From contig CAMIXG010000004.1 in the NCBI GenBank assembly GCA_946402705.1, forward strand, positions 53,648 through 117,647: DNA of 64,000 bases, written 5' to 3'. The notes under the pieces are model-generated. The model was not told the origin of the DNA. It saw nothing but the letters and a program-made list of their open reading frames with translations, and ran no database searches. Numbering within the stretch: position 1 is the first letter of the stretch; the number at the start of each line of letters is the position of its first letter. Positions 13,509-22,780 of this stretch are shown in pieces. This stretch comes from an uncultured Tissierellia bacterium (GTDB taxonomy: Bacteria; Bacillota; Clostridia; Tissierellales; Tissierellaceae). The position numbers and the translations under genes are program-made.

Positions 13509-13937
13509 CTAGATACTAGCTATATTTTTTCCTAAATCTATACAAGCTTCCTCACTATCACCACTAGGACCATATTCGACAATTAAACTTTCAAAAAGAA
13601 TTTCTGCTCCCTTAGAACGCATCCTCTCTTCCCAGTTTCTCATCCATTCTCCATCGCCCCATCCATACGAACCAAATAAAACGATTTTCTTACCTTTTAT
13701 TTCATCCTCTATGCTTTCAATAAATGGTTCCATAGTACTTTCTTCTATGACCTCATTTCCCATTGAAGGACAACCTAATACTAGAATGTCTGATGAAAGT
13801 GCATCTTCTTTAGTAGCTTCTGCTACTGGTTTTAAAGATACTTCTTTTCCTGCTTCTACTATTCCTTTTTCTATTAGCTCAGCCATAGTTTTTGTATTGT
13901 ATGTGCCACTCCAATAGATTATGTTTATGTTTGCCAT
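13509..13937 (-). CDS. Short-chain flavodoxin, iron-regulated
   Basis: FMN electron carrier replacing ferredoxin when iron is scarce. It has 142 residues, short-chain type. The phosphate-binding loop reads YWSGTYNTKTMA (residues 8-19); other flavodoxins usually have GTGNT, so a Gly is replaced by Tyr at residue 12. Later FMN-contact motifs GCPSMG and FGSYGWGDGEW are intact. A perfect Fur-type palindrome lies about 17 bases upstream of the start, downstream of a TATAAT -10. The next gene, DUF3793, follows closely. The RBS AGGAGG decides the ATG start. Confidence 0.92.
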   Translation of the reverse strand: MANINIIYWSGTYNTKTMAELIEKGIVEAGKEVSLKPVAEATKEDALSSDILVLGCPSMGNEVIEESTMEPFIESIEDEIKGKKIVLFGSYGWGDGEWMRNWEERMRSKGAEILFESLIVEYGPSGDSEEACIDLGKNIASI

Positions 13938-13953
13938 ATCTATACCTCCTATT

Positions 13954-13968
13954 TGATAATGATTATCA
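13954..13968 (-). promoter_or_regulatory. Fur box in front of the flavodoxin
   Basis: TGATAAT-G-ATTATCA, a perfect 7-1-7 inverted repeat that matches the Fur consensus core. It lies just downstream of the predicted -10 and about at the transcription start of the flavodoxin gene, where a bound repressor would block initiation. Confidence 0.85.
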
Positions 13969-13977
13969 CTTTCAAGT

Positions 13978-13983
13978 ATTATA
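13978..13983 (-). promoter_or_regulatory. -10 element of the flavodoxin promoter
   Basis: TATAAT on the minus strand, 10-24 bases upstream of the Fur box. A possible -35 TTTACA lies upstream with a longer than ideal 20-base spacer, so the -35 is uncertain. Confidence 0.5.
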
Positions 13984-14129
13984 CTAATACATTTATATAA
14001 ATTTGTAAAGCCTTTTAGAAAATATTTGTTTCTTTTTTTAAAAAATAATATATTTTCTAAAAAGTTTTTGTTAAACTATTTAGGTATATTATTTATATTT
14101 TGGGTATATTTCAACCTAAGGAGGTAGTT

Positions 14130-14435
14130 ATGGACTATTATAAACGATTCGCCATTTTATTTATGGTTTTTATATTTTTACTTGCAATAATATTTTCAAC
14201 TAGCATATCAATTCTGGCAACTTTTGCTTTTTATACTTACTTATATGCTTTCTTTTTTATGAAAAGTGATTTTTTTAGTGAAAAACTTAAAAAATATTCT
14301 CTTATGACAGTTTGCCTTATATTTTTACTCTTTAACTTATTTATGTCTTTCATGCTCTATGATAATTTTTTAGATTTAATTTTATATAATTTAAAGACAG
14401 TTTTCCCAATCATTCCAGTAAAAATCCCATTATAA
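14130..14435 (+). CDS. Small membrane protein, unknown
   Basis: No family recognised. The product is 101 residues with three predicted membrane helices (about 7-28, 30-46, 57-77) and a short C-terminal tail ending VKIPL. The start is fixed by a perfect AAGGAGG at 14118-14124, six bases before the ATG at 14130; a longer frame from TTG 14100 is not supported. It is one of few plus-strand genes here and stands alone between the flavodoxin and the anti-sigma gene, with a bidirectional terminator after it. Phe/Leu-rich composition suggests an integral membrane peptide. Confidence 0.72.
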   Translation: MDYYKRFAILFMVFIFLLAIIFSTSISILATFAFYTYLYAFFFMKSDFFSEKLKKYSLMTVCLIFLLFNLFMSFMLYDNFLDLILYNLKTVFPIIPVKIPL

Positions 14436-14460
14436 AAGCACTCCAAAGAGTGCTTTTATA
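14431..14460. terminator. Bidirectional terminator
   Basis: Inverted repeat TATAAAAGCACTC / GAGTGCTTTTATA between the convergent small membrane gene (plus) and anti-sigma gene (minus), with A/T tracts on both sides. Confidence 0.82.
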
Positions 14461-14462
14461 CT

Positions 14463-15602
14463 TTATCTTAATTTTATTTCTTCTCCCCATACAATAATAG
14501 ACTGTAAAGCTTCTATATTTATAGGTTCGCTAAATTGCCTATCTATTATCAAACCTTCTGTTTCTGAATAAGTTAACATTTCTACAAACTTCGTACCTAT
14601 TATTGTTCCATCTTTAGTTTTTAACTGTATATCTCCAGTTTTACTATTATCTTTTTCAAGTATTAAATCTATAATTATATCTACATCTTTAGTTGCTGTA
14701 TTTTTTATGTTTAATTTTAAAGATAAATTTGATATTTCAACCTTTTCAAAAACTAAATTAGCATCTTTATTTTCACTTGTATATTTTACTTCTTCATTTA
14801 ACTTATATTTTTTTGTTGGAAGTAATTTTCCACCTAACTTAAATTCAGTTTTCCAGTTTCCTTCGATAATTGGTTTGAAATCACTAGTTATTATACTTAT
14901 TACTTCCCCATCATCTGCCTTTGTTTCATATTTTTCATAATATCCTAGGTCTTTAAAATCAAATTTCACCTTGGATCCAATAAAGCCTTTAAAACCACTT
15001 GCATCTTTAGACATATCATATGAAAACACTAAATCTAATTTGTTATCATTTACTCCAATTACTCTTGGATTTCCCATTACCATAGTTAAATCTATATCAT
15101 CTACAGAGCCACTTGTATTATTTTCTGTGATTTCTCTAGTTTCTTCATCATACACATTAGCCTTAAAAGAATACATCTTATCATCTTCAAATTTTACTCC
15201 ATTTGTACTTTCGAAGTTCATATATATATATATTATATTTTTATCCATTATAGCTTGATTTATAAATAGTTTTCCACCTTCACTAACTACTTCTTTATCA
15301 ATATTATATATATATTCATCTATGTCTAAATCACCTATATATTTTTCTGTAGCTATATTATTCTTATTTAAAAATTTTAGGAAATTAAAGTTTATTCCCT
15401 TGTATGCCAACACAGTTGATGATACTACAATTACAAAAGCTGCTGCTATGGAAGCAACCTTTCTCATATCTTTAAATCTACTTTTCTTTTCATTTCTTTC
15501 CATTTTTCTCTTCTCCATTAATAAATTATTATATATTTCATCAGTCTTCTCATGGCTCATCTCAACATCATCTATAGTTTTTTTTAAATCTTTATCCTCC
15601 AT
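14463..15602 (-). CDS. Anti-sigma factor with DUF4179 domain
   Basis: Membrane-bound regulator paired with the adjoining ECF sigma factor. The 379 residues have a cytoplasmic N-terminus of about 45 residues (the presumed sigma-binding part), one membrane helix at about 48-67 (VASIAAAFVIVVSSTVLAY) and an extracellular C-terminal part of about 310 residues rich in beta-type sequence. The segment after the helix matches the DUF4179 type found on many clostridial anti-sigma factors. It overlaps the sigma gene by 11 bases, so the two are translated together. What the outside domain senses is not visible. Confidence 0.85.
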   Translation of the reverse strand: MEDKDLKKTIDDVEMSHEKTDEIYNNLLMEKRKMERNEKKSRFKDMRKVASIAAAFVIVVSSTVLAYKGINFNFLKFLNKNNIATEKYIGDLDIDEYIYNIDKEVVSEGGKLFINQAIMDKNIIYIYMNFESTNGVKFEDDKMYSFKANVYDEETREITENNTSGSVDDIDLTMVMGNPRVIGVNDNKLDLVFSYDMSKDASGFKGFIGSKVKFDFKDLGYYEKYETKADDGEVISIITSDFKPIIEGNWKTEFKLGGKLLPTKKYKLNEEVKYTSENKDANLVFEKVEISNLSLKLNIKNTATKDVDIIIDLILEKDNSKTGDIQLKTKDGTIIGTKFVEMLTYSETEGLIIDRQFSEPINIEALQSIIVWGEEIKLR

Positions 15603-16080
15603 AATGTACCTCCCTCAAATTTGGCTTTAATAACTTTCTAGCAGTAGAAAGTTGTGTTCTTATAGTTGAATCTTTTATACCTAGTGTTTTACTTATTTCA
15701 TCTGTTGTATATCCTTCATAATAAAACAAGTAGATAACTATCTTATACTTACTAGGTAGCTTTAGAATTTGCTCCCATATAAAAGACTTTAATGTATCAT
15801 CTGTATATTCTGGCTCTGATATCTTTTCATAATCCGTTCTCTTTTTTTTCCACCAATGACTTAGTATGTTCTTACAGTGATTTTGAGTGACAACTATAAA
15901 CCAAGCTTTTTCATGCTCTAAATCTCTAAATCCTTCCTCTTGTTTTAGCAGTTTTATAAATATATTTTGTACAGCATCTTCTGCATCATCATTGTTTTTT
16001 AAGAACATCATAGATATTTTATAGACCCTTGATACATTTCTTTCATATATTTCATGAAATTCTCTATCAGAATATATCAT
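15592..16080 (-). CDS. ECF-type RNA polymerase sigma factor
   Basis: Group 4 (extracytoplasmic function) sigma factor of 162 residues. Region 2 lies at about 8-75, with the DAEDAVQNIFIKLL core and KAWFIVVTQNHCKN motif. Region 4 lies at about 105-155, with LPSKYKIVIYLFYYEGYTTDEISKTLGIKDSTIRTQLSTARKLLK as a helix-turn-helix. Typical of the SigW/SigV-like families that respond to envelope stress. It is the first gene of a two-gene operon with its membrane anti-sigma factor, and such pairs usually activate their own promoter; I could not identify the autoregulatory promoter with confidence. Confidence 0.93.
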   Translation of the reverse strand: MIYSDREFHEIYERNVSRVYKISMMFLKNNDDAEDAVQNIFIKLLKQEEGFRDLEHEKAWFIVVTQNHCKNILSHWWKKKRTDYEKISEPEYTDDTLKSFIWEQILKLPSKYKIVIYLFYYEGYTTDEISKTLGIKDSTIRTQLSTARKLLKPNLREVHYGG

Positions 16081-16321
16081 ATTTTACCTCCCTTCTAACT
16101 CTCTATAATAAACACAAAGCAAATAGGGTTTTTGTCCTAAAGTTTTTTTATTTTTTTAAAAATTTTTTATCTTATATAAAACTTTCCCCATTTTCTCCTC
16201 TTTTAAGCAAGTAAAAAATATCATAATATACATTTATATCTTATAGTATAATATTGGGAATCTTCAGATTTTTAACTATTGATTTGGGTAATATATAACT
16301 AAGATATTTGGGGGTAATTAT

Positions 16322-16552
16322 ATGAAAAAGATAAACTCTATTATAATTGTTGAAGCTCTATTATTTTTAGCTTTATTAGGTCTTCAATTTTTAGGAGTAG
16401 CTTTTCTTAAGCAAGTTAATATGATCTTATTAATGATAATCAACGCAATAAATTTAAGACTAATCTACAAGTATAATTTAGGTAAAAAATATGAATATAT
16501 AGTACTTAGCTTTACCCTAGCTGTTATTGCAATATCTCTATTTCTTCTATAA
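16322..16552 (+). CDS. Small membrane protein, unknown
   Basis: No family recognised. The 76 residues form two or three hydrophobic helices (about 6-26, 30-45, 55-75) with lysines at the first turn and a YKYNLGKKYEY loop. The GGGGG-type RBS (TTGGGGGTAATT) stands about 6 bases before the ATG. Plus-strand gene placed divergently from the ECF sigma operon, with 240 bases of AT-rich promoter region between, and convergent with the purine operon. A shared terminator follows. Confidence 0.65.
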   Translation: MKKINSIIIVEALLFLALLGLQFLGVAFLKQVNMILLMIINAINLRLIYKYNLGKKYEYIVLSFTLAVIAISLFLL

Positions 16553-16561
16553 AATTAAAAC

Positions 16562-16593
16562 AAAAGCTCCAACCTTATAAGGTTAGAGCTTTT
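16562..16593. terminator. Bidirectional terminator ending the purine operon
   Basis: Stem AAAAGCTC-C-AACCTT / AAGGTT-A-GAGCTTTT with loop AT, flanked by A and T tracts. It separates the plus-strand small membrane gene from fhs on the minus strand. Confidence 0.85.
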
Positions 16594-16622
16594 ATCAATT
16601 TATATATTCTTATATTTTCATT

Positions 16623-18293
16623 TTAAAATAATCCTACTATTTCTCCATCTTCTTTTATATCCATATGGTTTGATGCTGGTACCTTTGGAAGACCTGGCAT
16701 AGTCATTATATCTCCTGTTAAGGCTACTAAAAAACCTGCTCCATTTGATACTCTTATATCTTTTATTGTAATTTTAAAACCTTCTGGTCTACCAAGTAGT
16801 TCTGGATTATCTGACAATGAATACTGAGTTTTAGCCATACATATAGGCATCTTATCCAAGTTTAACTTCTCAAGATTTGTAATCTCTTTATTAGCCTTTG
16901 TAGTATAATCTACACCATCAGCTCCATATATTTCTCTAGCTATAGTTTCAATTTTGTCTTTTATACTTTCTTCTACATCATAAATAGGAGCGAATTCTGA
17001 TTTTTCATTCTCACATATATTTATAACTTCCCTAGCTAAATCTAAGGCTCCATCTCCACCCTTAGCCCAAACTTCTGATAAGACTGCCTTAACTCCATTT
17101 TCATTACAAAGTTCCATAAGTTTTTTCAGTTCAGCCTCTGTATCTGTTGGAAAATTATTTATCGCTACAACTAGTGGTACTCCAAACTTCTTGATATTTT
17201 CTATGTGTTTTTCCAAATTCTTAAAACCTTGTTTAAGTGCATCTATATCTTCTTTTTCTAAGTCTGTCTTTTTCACTCCACCATTATATTTTAAGGCTCT
17301 AACTGTTGCAACTAAAACTACTCCATCTGGTTTTAAATCTGCAAATCTAGATTTTATATCAAAGAACTTTTCCGCTCCTAGATCTGCTCCAAATCCAGCC
17401 TCTGTTACTGTATAATCTGCTAGCTTCATGCTAAGCTTAGTTGCTACTATTGAATTACATCCATGGGCTATATTTGCAAATGGTCCTCCATGTATTATAG
17501 CAGGTGTGTTTTCTAAGGTTTGGACTAAATTGGGATTTATCGCATCTTTCATTAAAAGTGTTACTGCTCCTTCTGCCTTTAAATCTTTTACATAGATAGG
17601 TTCATTGTCATAGTTATAAGCCACTATAACTCTAGAAACTCTCTCTTTGAAGTCTTTTAAATCTGTTGCAAGACAAAATATGGCCATAATTTCAGATGCT
17701 ACTGTAATATCGAATCCATCTTCTCTTGGTACTCCATTCATTTTTCCACCTAGACCAACTACTATGTTTCTAAGAGCTCTGTCATTTAAATCTAAAGCTC
17801 TTTTCCATACTATTCTTCTGATATCAATATTTAAGGCATTTCCCTGCTGTATATGATTATCCAGTAGTGCCGATATAAGGTTGTTTGCAGATGTTATAGC
17901 ATGAAAATCTCCTGTAAAATGTAGATTTATATCCTCCATAGGAACTACTTGTGAGTAGCCTCCTCCAGCAGCGCCTCCCTTAATACCAAAACTTGGCCCA
18001 AGTGAAGGTTCCCTAACTGTAGTCATGGCACTTACTCCCAGTTTCTCTAGTCCCATGGCAAGTCCTATATTTGTAGTTGTCTTTCCCTCTCCAGCTGGAG
18101 TAGGATTTATAGCTGTTACTAGTACAAGTTTACCATCTTTTTTATTTTCATTTTTTTTTAAATAATCTAGTGATATTTTCGCCTTGTATTTTCCATAATT
18201 TATAACATATTCTTCATCTATACCTAATTTTTTAGCTATATCATTAATAGGTAACATCTTAGCTTCTTGTGCTATTTTAACATCTGTTTTCAT
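16623..18293 (-). CDS. fhs: Formate-tetrahydrofolate ligase
   Basis: Makes 10-formyl-THF from formate, THF and ATP. In this operon it supplies the one-carbon donor used by PurN and PurH; in anaerobes it can also feed the acetyl-CoA or glycine pathways. The 556 residues match the family, with P-loop [14 protein letters not shown] (about 66-79), [31 protein letters not shown] and the C-terminal [12 protein letters not shown] motif. It is the last of eight genes and lies 10 bases after purD. Placing fhs inside the purine operon ties folate activation to purine demand. Confidence 0.97.
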   Translation of the reverse strand: MKTDVKIAQEAKMLPINDIAKKLGIDEEYVINYGKYKAKISLDYLKKNENKKDGKLVLVTAINPTPAGEGKTTTNIGLAMGLEKLGVSAMTTVREPSLGPSFGIKGGAAGGGYSQVVPMEDINLHFTGDFHAITSANNLISALLDNHIQQGNALNIDIRRIVWKRALDLNDRALRNIVVGLGGKMNGVPREDGFDITVASEIMAIFCLATDLKDFKERVSRVIVAYNYDNEPIYVKDLKAEGAVTLLMKDAINPNLVQTLENTPAIIHGGPFANIAHGCNSIVATKLSMKLADYTVTEAGFGADLGAEKFFDIKSRFADLKPDGVVLVATVRALKYNGGVKKTDLEKEDIDALKQGFKNLEKHIENIKKFGVPLVVAINNFPTDTEAELKKLMELCNENGVKAVLSEVWAKGGDGALDLAREVINICENEKSEFAPIYDVEESIKDKIETIAREIYGADGVDYTTKANKEITNLEKLNLDKMPICMAKTQYSLSDNPELLGRPEGFKITIKDIRVSNGAGFLVALTGDIMTMPGLPKVPASNHMDIKEDGEIVGLF

Positions 18294-18303
18294 ATTAACA
18301 CCC

Positions 18304-19563
18304 CTAGTATTCTATATTTTCACCAATGTCTTTTCTATAATACATATCCTTAAAATCAATCTTCTCTATTTCACTATAAATCTTATCCCTAATAGAGTTC
18401 ATATCCTTGCCTGTTGTAGTTATAGACAAGACCCTACCTCCATTAGTAAGCATCTTATCAGCTTCTTCTTTTGTTCCATTATGGAAAACTGTTATGTCCT
18501 GTCCTACTTTATCTAAACCTTTTATTTCATAACCATTTACATAACTACCTGGATATCCTCCTGAAGTTAAAATCACTGTCATAGATGGTTTTGAATCCCA
18601 TTTTATATCAGCTCTAGTTATTGTATTATCTAAGGTTTTATTAAATAAATCCAATAAATTTGAATCTAATCTTTTCATTAGAACCTGTGTTTCTGGATCT
18701 CCAAATCTTGTATTAAATTCTAATACATAAGGCATGTCTTTTACAACCATAAGTCCTATAAATAGTATACCTGTAAAATCTATCTCATCTTTTTTAAATC
18801 CAAACTCTATATTTTCAAGTATCTCATCTTCAACTTTTTTATATAAATCTTTATTTAATAAACTAGAAGGGCTATAACAGCCAACCCCACCAGTATTTGG
18901 ACCTTTATCGCCATCATAGATTTGCTTGTAATCTTCTGCTGTTTCTAGGGGATATATCTTGCCCTTGCTAACCAAGCATATAAGTGATACCTCTATACCA
19001 TCTAAAAATTCTTCTATTACAATCTTACTACCCTCACTACCAAAACTATTTCCTTCTAATATATCTTTTATGGTTTCTACTGCCATCTCTCTATCATGGC
19101 AAATAACTACACCCTTTCCATAACAAAGACCATCAGCTTTTATAACAACTGGATAGTTAAAATGTTCTAGAGAGGCTATTGCTTTTTTTGAATCTGTATA
19201 GCTTTCATACCTTGCAGTTGGTATATTGTTTCTAACCATAAATGCCTTTGAAAAATCTTTGCTTTTTTCAAGCTCTGATGCAGATTTGTTTGTACCAAAT
19301 ATTCTAAGACCCATTTTTTCAAACTCATCCACTATTCCCATAGCCAATGGAACTTCAGGTCCAACGATTGTTAGGTCTATTTTCTCATTCTTGGCAAAAT
19401 CTATAAGTTTGTCTATGTCTTCTACTTTTATATCTATATTTGTAGCAATTTGCCCTATCCCTGCATTTCCTGGAGCACAAAATACTTCCACATCATTATC
19501 CTTCTTAAGCTTCCATATTAAAGCATGTTCACGACCACCACTTCCAATTACTAAAATCTTCAT
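18304..19563 (-). CDS. purD: Phosphoribosylamine-glycine ligase
   Basis: Second step of de novo purine synthesis: joins glycine to phosphoribosylamine using ATP, giving GAR. The 419-residue ATP-grasp protein has the N-terminal [13 protein letters not shown] motif, ATP-grasp sequence [17 protein letters not shown] (about 139-155), [11 protein letters not shown] and metal-binding [15 protein letters not shown] near 285-300. Its substrate phosphoribosylamine is made by the unusual PurF encoded in the same operon and is unstable, so co-expression makes sense. The gene follows purH by 17 bases. Confidence 0.97.
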   Translation of the reverse strand: MKILVIGSGGREHALIWKLKKDNDVEVFCAPGNAGIGQIATNIDIKVEDIDKLIDFAKNEKIDLTIVGPEVPLAMGIVDEFEKMGLRIFGTNKSASELEKSKDFSKAFMVRNNIPTARYESYTDSKKAIASLEHFNYPVVIKADGLCYGKGVVICHDREMAVETIKDILEGNSFGSEGSKIVIEEFLDGIEVSLICLVSKGKIYPLETAEDYKQIYDGDKGPNTGGVGCYSPSSLLNKDLYKKVEDEILENIEFGFKKDEIDFTGILFIGLMVVKDMPYVLEFNTRFGDPETQVLMKRLDSNLLDLFNKTLDNTITRADIKWDSKPSMTVILTSGGYPGSYVNGYEIKGLDKVGQDITVFHNGTKEEADKMLTNGGRVLSITTTGKDMNSIRDKIYSEIEKIDFKDMYYRKDIGENIEY

Positions 19564-19580
19564 TCTACCCCTCCTAGAGA

Positions 19581-21113
19581 TTAATGTTTGAAATGTCTAA
19601 TTCCAGTAAATATCATAGCTATATTGTTTTTATTAGCTTCATCTATTACCTCTTCATCCCTAACTGAACCACCTGGTTGTATTATAGAAGATATTTCAGC
19701 CTTTGCAAGTTGTTCAATAGAATCTTTAAATGGGAAAAATCCATCTGATGCAATAACTGCATTTTTAACTTTTTCTCCACTTCGCTCTATAGCATTTTCA
19801 ACTGCCCATACCCTGTTTACCTCACCTAAACCTATACCAATAGTAGCTTTGTCTTTTACAATTACTACTCCATTAGATTTTATAATTTTTGCAACTTTCC
19901 ATGCAAATTCTAAATCATCCATCTCTGATTTTTCTGGTGATTTTTTTGTTACACAGTTTAAATCTTCATCAAATAGTTTATCATCTCTATTTTGTACTAA
20001 AAATCCGCCCATTACCTTTTTCATATCAAGTTCTTTATAGTCTTTATTATCTATATCTTTTATCTCTAAAAGTCTTATATTTTTCTTTTTAGTTAAAACT
20101 TCCAACGCCTCTTGTGAAAAGCTTGGAGCCATAATTACTTCTAAAAAGATTTCACTAAGTTTGTTTGCCAGGTCTAATCCGACTTCTCTATTTAGTGCTA
20201 CAATGCCGCCAAATATAGACATAGGATCACAATCATATGCCTTTTGATAAGCTTCTAATAAAGTTTCTCCACTTCCTATACCACATGGATTTGCATGTTT
20301 TACAGCTACTGCTGTTGGTTCTGAAAATAATTTTAAAGCTTCCAAAGCTCCATTTGAATCATTTATATTATTAAAAGATAACTCTTTTCCATGTAACTGT
20401 TTATAGTCTGCAATTGTTCCTTTTCTATCTATTACTTCCCTGTAAAAAGCTGCTTTTTGATGTGGATTCTCTCCATATCTTAATTCTGCCTTATCCTTAA
20501 AACCTAGAGTTAAATACTCTGGAAATTCTTCATTAGTTATTTCATTAAAATAGTTAGAAATCAAAGTGTCATAGTAGGAAGTATAGTTAAATACCTTTCT
20601 AGCTAGGTACTTTCTAGTTTCAAATGTAGTATCACCAAATTCTTCTAATTCAGTTATTACCTTAATATAGTCTTTTGGATCTATTACAGTTGTCACAAAT
20701 TCAAAGTTTTTAGCTGCCGCCCTAATCATAGATGGACCACCTATATCAATGTTCTCTATTATCTCCATTTGACCTACACCTTCTTTTTTTATAGTTTCTT
20801 CAAATGGATATAAATTGTTTACAACAATATCAATGCTTCCTATATTCATCTTCTCTATTGTTTCTTTGTGTTTTTCGTCATCTCTTCTATATAGTATTCC
20901 ACCATGTATCAAAGGATTTAATGTTTTAACTCTCCCATCTAATATTTCTGGAAATTCTGTTATGTCTTCCACCTCTTTAACACTTATACCAGCTTCTTTT
21001 AAAGTTTTGAAAGTTCCCCCTGTAGAAATTATCTCAAATTTCAAGTTTTCCAGCTCTCTTGCAAAATCTACTATTCCAGTTTTATCAAAAACACTTATCA
21101 ATGCTCTTTTCAT
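19581..21113 (-). CDS. purH: Bifunctional AICAR transformylase / IMP cyclohydrolase
   Basis: Final two steps to IMP: formylation of AICAR with 10-formyl-THF, then ring closure. The 510 residues are full length. The N-terminal MGS-like cyclohydrolase domain (about 1-190) has SVFDKTGIVDFA, STGGTFKTL, DGRVKTLNPLIHGG and NNLYPFEETI. The C-terminal transformylase has LRYGENPHQKA, KHANPCGIG and the FPFKDSIEQLAKAEISSIIQPGGS region carrying the catalytic Lys-His type residues. An AGGAGG RBS precedes the ATG; purN is 9 bases upstream. Confidence 0.97.
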   Translation of the reverse strand: MKRALISVFDKTGIVDFARELENLKFEIISTGGTFKTLKEAGISVKEVEDITEFPEILDGRVKTLNPLIHGGILYRRDDEKHKETIEKMNIGSIDIVVNNLYPFEETIKKEGVGQMEIIENIDIGGPSMIRAAAKNFEFVTTVIDPKDYIKVITELEEFGDTTFETRKYLARKVFNYTSYYDTLISNYFNEITNEEFPEYLTLGFKDKAELRYGENPHQKAAFYREVIDRKGTIADYKQLHGKELSFNNINDSNGALEALKLFSEPTAVAVKHANPCGIGSGETLLEAYQKAYDCDPMSIFGGIVALNREVGLDLANKLSEIFLEVIMAPSFSQEALEVLTKKKNIRLLEIKDIDNKDYKELDMKKVMGGFLVQNRDDKLFDEDLNCVTKKSPEKSEMDDLEFAWKVAKIIKSNGVVIVKDKATIGIGLGEVNRVWAVENAIERSGEKVKNAVIASDGFFPFKDSIEQLAKAEISSIIQPGGSVRDEEVIDEANKNNIAMIFTGIRHFKH

Positions 21114-21122
21114 AAAATCCTC

Positions 21123-21740
21123 CTATTTTATCTCTACTTTTCTGCCATCTATATATACTTTTTTATCTGCTAAATTTTTTATAGTAGTTACTAATAAATC
21201 ATGCTCTTTCTCCAGTACTCTTTTTTGTAATGATTCAACACTGTCATCACTTTGAACTTTAACCACATCTTGGGCTATTATAGCTCCCGTATCTGTACCT
21301 TCATCAACAAAATGTACAGTAGCACCTGTATACTTCACTCCATAATCAAGAACTGCCTTATGGACCTTCTCTCCATAATAGCCCTTGCCACAAAAACTAG
21401 GAATTAATGATGGATGTACATTTATTATCCTATTTTTATATTTTCTCGTAAACTTTTCGCTTAAGACCTTTAAGTATCCTGCAAGTACAACTAAACCAAC
21501 CTTTTTTTCTTCCAATAGACCAATTATCTTTTCATCATATTTTTCATTGTTTTCATAATCTTTTATGTCTAAAAATATATTTTCTATACCATGTTTACTT
21601 GCCCTTTCAAGGCCATAGGCATCTTTTTTGTTTGAAACTACTAGTTCTATACTTCCATCTATGTTTCCATTTTCTATATTATCTATTATAGCCTGAAGGT
21701 TGGTTCCACCACCTGATATTAAAACTGCCATTTTTAGCAT
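21123..21740 (-). CDS. purN: Phosphoribosylglycinamide formyltransferase
   Basis: Third step: formylates GAR using 10-formyl-THF to give FGAR. The 205 residues contain the Rossmann start VLISGGGTNLQAII, the active-site INVHPSLIPSF (His in the catalytic Asn-His-Asp set) and VDEGTDTGAII with the catalytic Asp. The loop FCGKGYYGEKVHKAVLDYG is longer than the E. coli version. It overlaps the end of purM by 7 bases, implying coupled translation. Confidence 0.96.
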   Translation of the reverse strand: MLKMAVLISGGGTNLQAIIDNIENGNIDGSIELVVSNKKDAYGLERASKHGIENIFLDIKDYENNEKYDEKIIGLLEEKKVGLVVLAGYLKVLSEKFTRKYKNRIINVHPSLIPSFCGKGYYGEKVHKAVLDYGVKYTGATVHFVDEGTDTGAIIAQDVVKVQSDDSVESLQKRVLEKEHDLLVTTIKNLADKKVYIDGRKVEIK

Positions 21741-22762
21741 AGTTTAATACCTCTTTCACCAGCCTTTATCTGGCCAAGCTCCATAGGTTCTTCTCCTATC
21801 TCTCTTAGGAAATTCAGTATGTCTTTTTCATCTTCAGAATCCACTACCAATACCATACCAACACCCATATTAAAAGTTTTATACATCTCTTCATAAGCTA
21901 TATTTCCCCACTTTTGAAGTAGATTAAATATAGCCGGAGTATCTATATTTTTTGTATTTATTTCTGCATAAATATCAGAACTAAACATTCTTGGTATATT
22001 CTCAAAAAAACCACCACCTGTTATATGACAAATACCCTTTACTTTATGATTTTCAAGTAATTTCATAACTGTATTTGTATAAATTTTTGTAGGTTTAAGT
22101 AATTCTTCTCCTATTGTGCATCCTAGTTCTTCTACAAAACTATCAGCCTTCATATTTTCCTTTTCAAAAACTACTTTTCTAACTAGAGAATATCCATTAC
22201 TATGTATTCCACTAGATTTAAGACCTATTATCTTATCTCCTGCCTTAATACTTTTACCATCTATTATCTTGTCCCTATCAACTACTCCAACTACAAAACC
22301 TGCTATATCATACTCGCCTTCCTTATAAAACCCTGGCATTTCTGCTGTTTCTCCACCTACTAAGGCAAGGCCACCAAGCACACATCCTTCTGCCACACCT
22401 TCAACTATGTCTGCCATCTTTTCTGGTACAAGCTTTCCAGTAGCTATATAGTCTAAGAAAAACAAGGGTTTTGCCCCCTGACATAAAATATCATTTACAC
22501 ACATTGCAACACAATCTCGTCCTATAGTCTTATGCTGATCCATATCAAAAGCTACTTTTAGCTTTGTACCTACACCATCTGTACCAGATACTAGCACTGG
22601 ATTTTCTATATTTTTTAAATCTAGATTAAAAAGCCCTGCAAAGCCTCCTATACTAGATAAAACATTTTCATTATGCGTCTTTTTAACTATGTTTTTCATT
22701 AGTTCCACTTGTTTCTGACCTGCTAGTGTATCTACTCCTGAATCCTTATATGTTAAACCCAT
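21734..22762 (-). CDS. purM: Phosphoribosylformylglycinamidine cyclo-ligase
   Basis: Fifth step: closes the imidazole ring of FGAM to AIR with ATP. The 342 residues have the AIRS fold: YKDSGVDTLAGQ at the start, LVSGTDGVGTKLKVA (about 58-72), NDILCQGAKPLFFLDY and ICHITGGGFFENIPR. The fold is shared with the synthase part of PurL encoded upstream. The gene sits between purF and purN, with a GGAGG RBS. Confidence 0.97.
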   Translation of the reverse strand: MGLTYKDSGVDTLAGQKQVELMKNIVKKTHNENVLSSIGGFAGLFNLDLKNIENPVLVSGTDGVGTKLKVAFDMDQHKTIGRDCVAMCVNDILCQGAKPLFFLDYIATGKLVPEKMADIVEGVAEGCVLGGLALVGGETAEMPGFYKEGEYDIAGFVVGVVDRDKIIDGKSIKAGDKIIGLKSSGIHSNGYSLVRKVVFEKENMKADSFVEELGCTIGEELLKPTKIYTNTVMKLLENHKVKGICHITGGGFFENIPRMFSSDIYAEINTKNIDTPAIFNLLQKWGNIAYEEMYKTFNMGVGMVLVVDSEDEKDILNFLREIGEEPMELGQIKAGERGIKLC

Positions 22763-22780
22763 AATATACCTCCAATTATT

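Noticed and set aside
14100..14129. Upstream TTG extension of the small membrane protein
   Set aside because: AAGGAGG at 14118-14124 sits within that extension and is ideally placed for the ATG at 14130.
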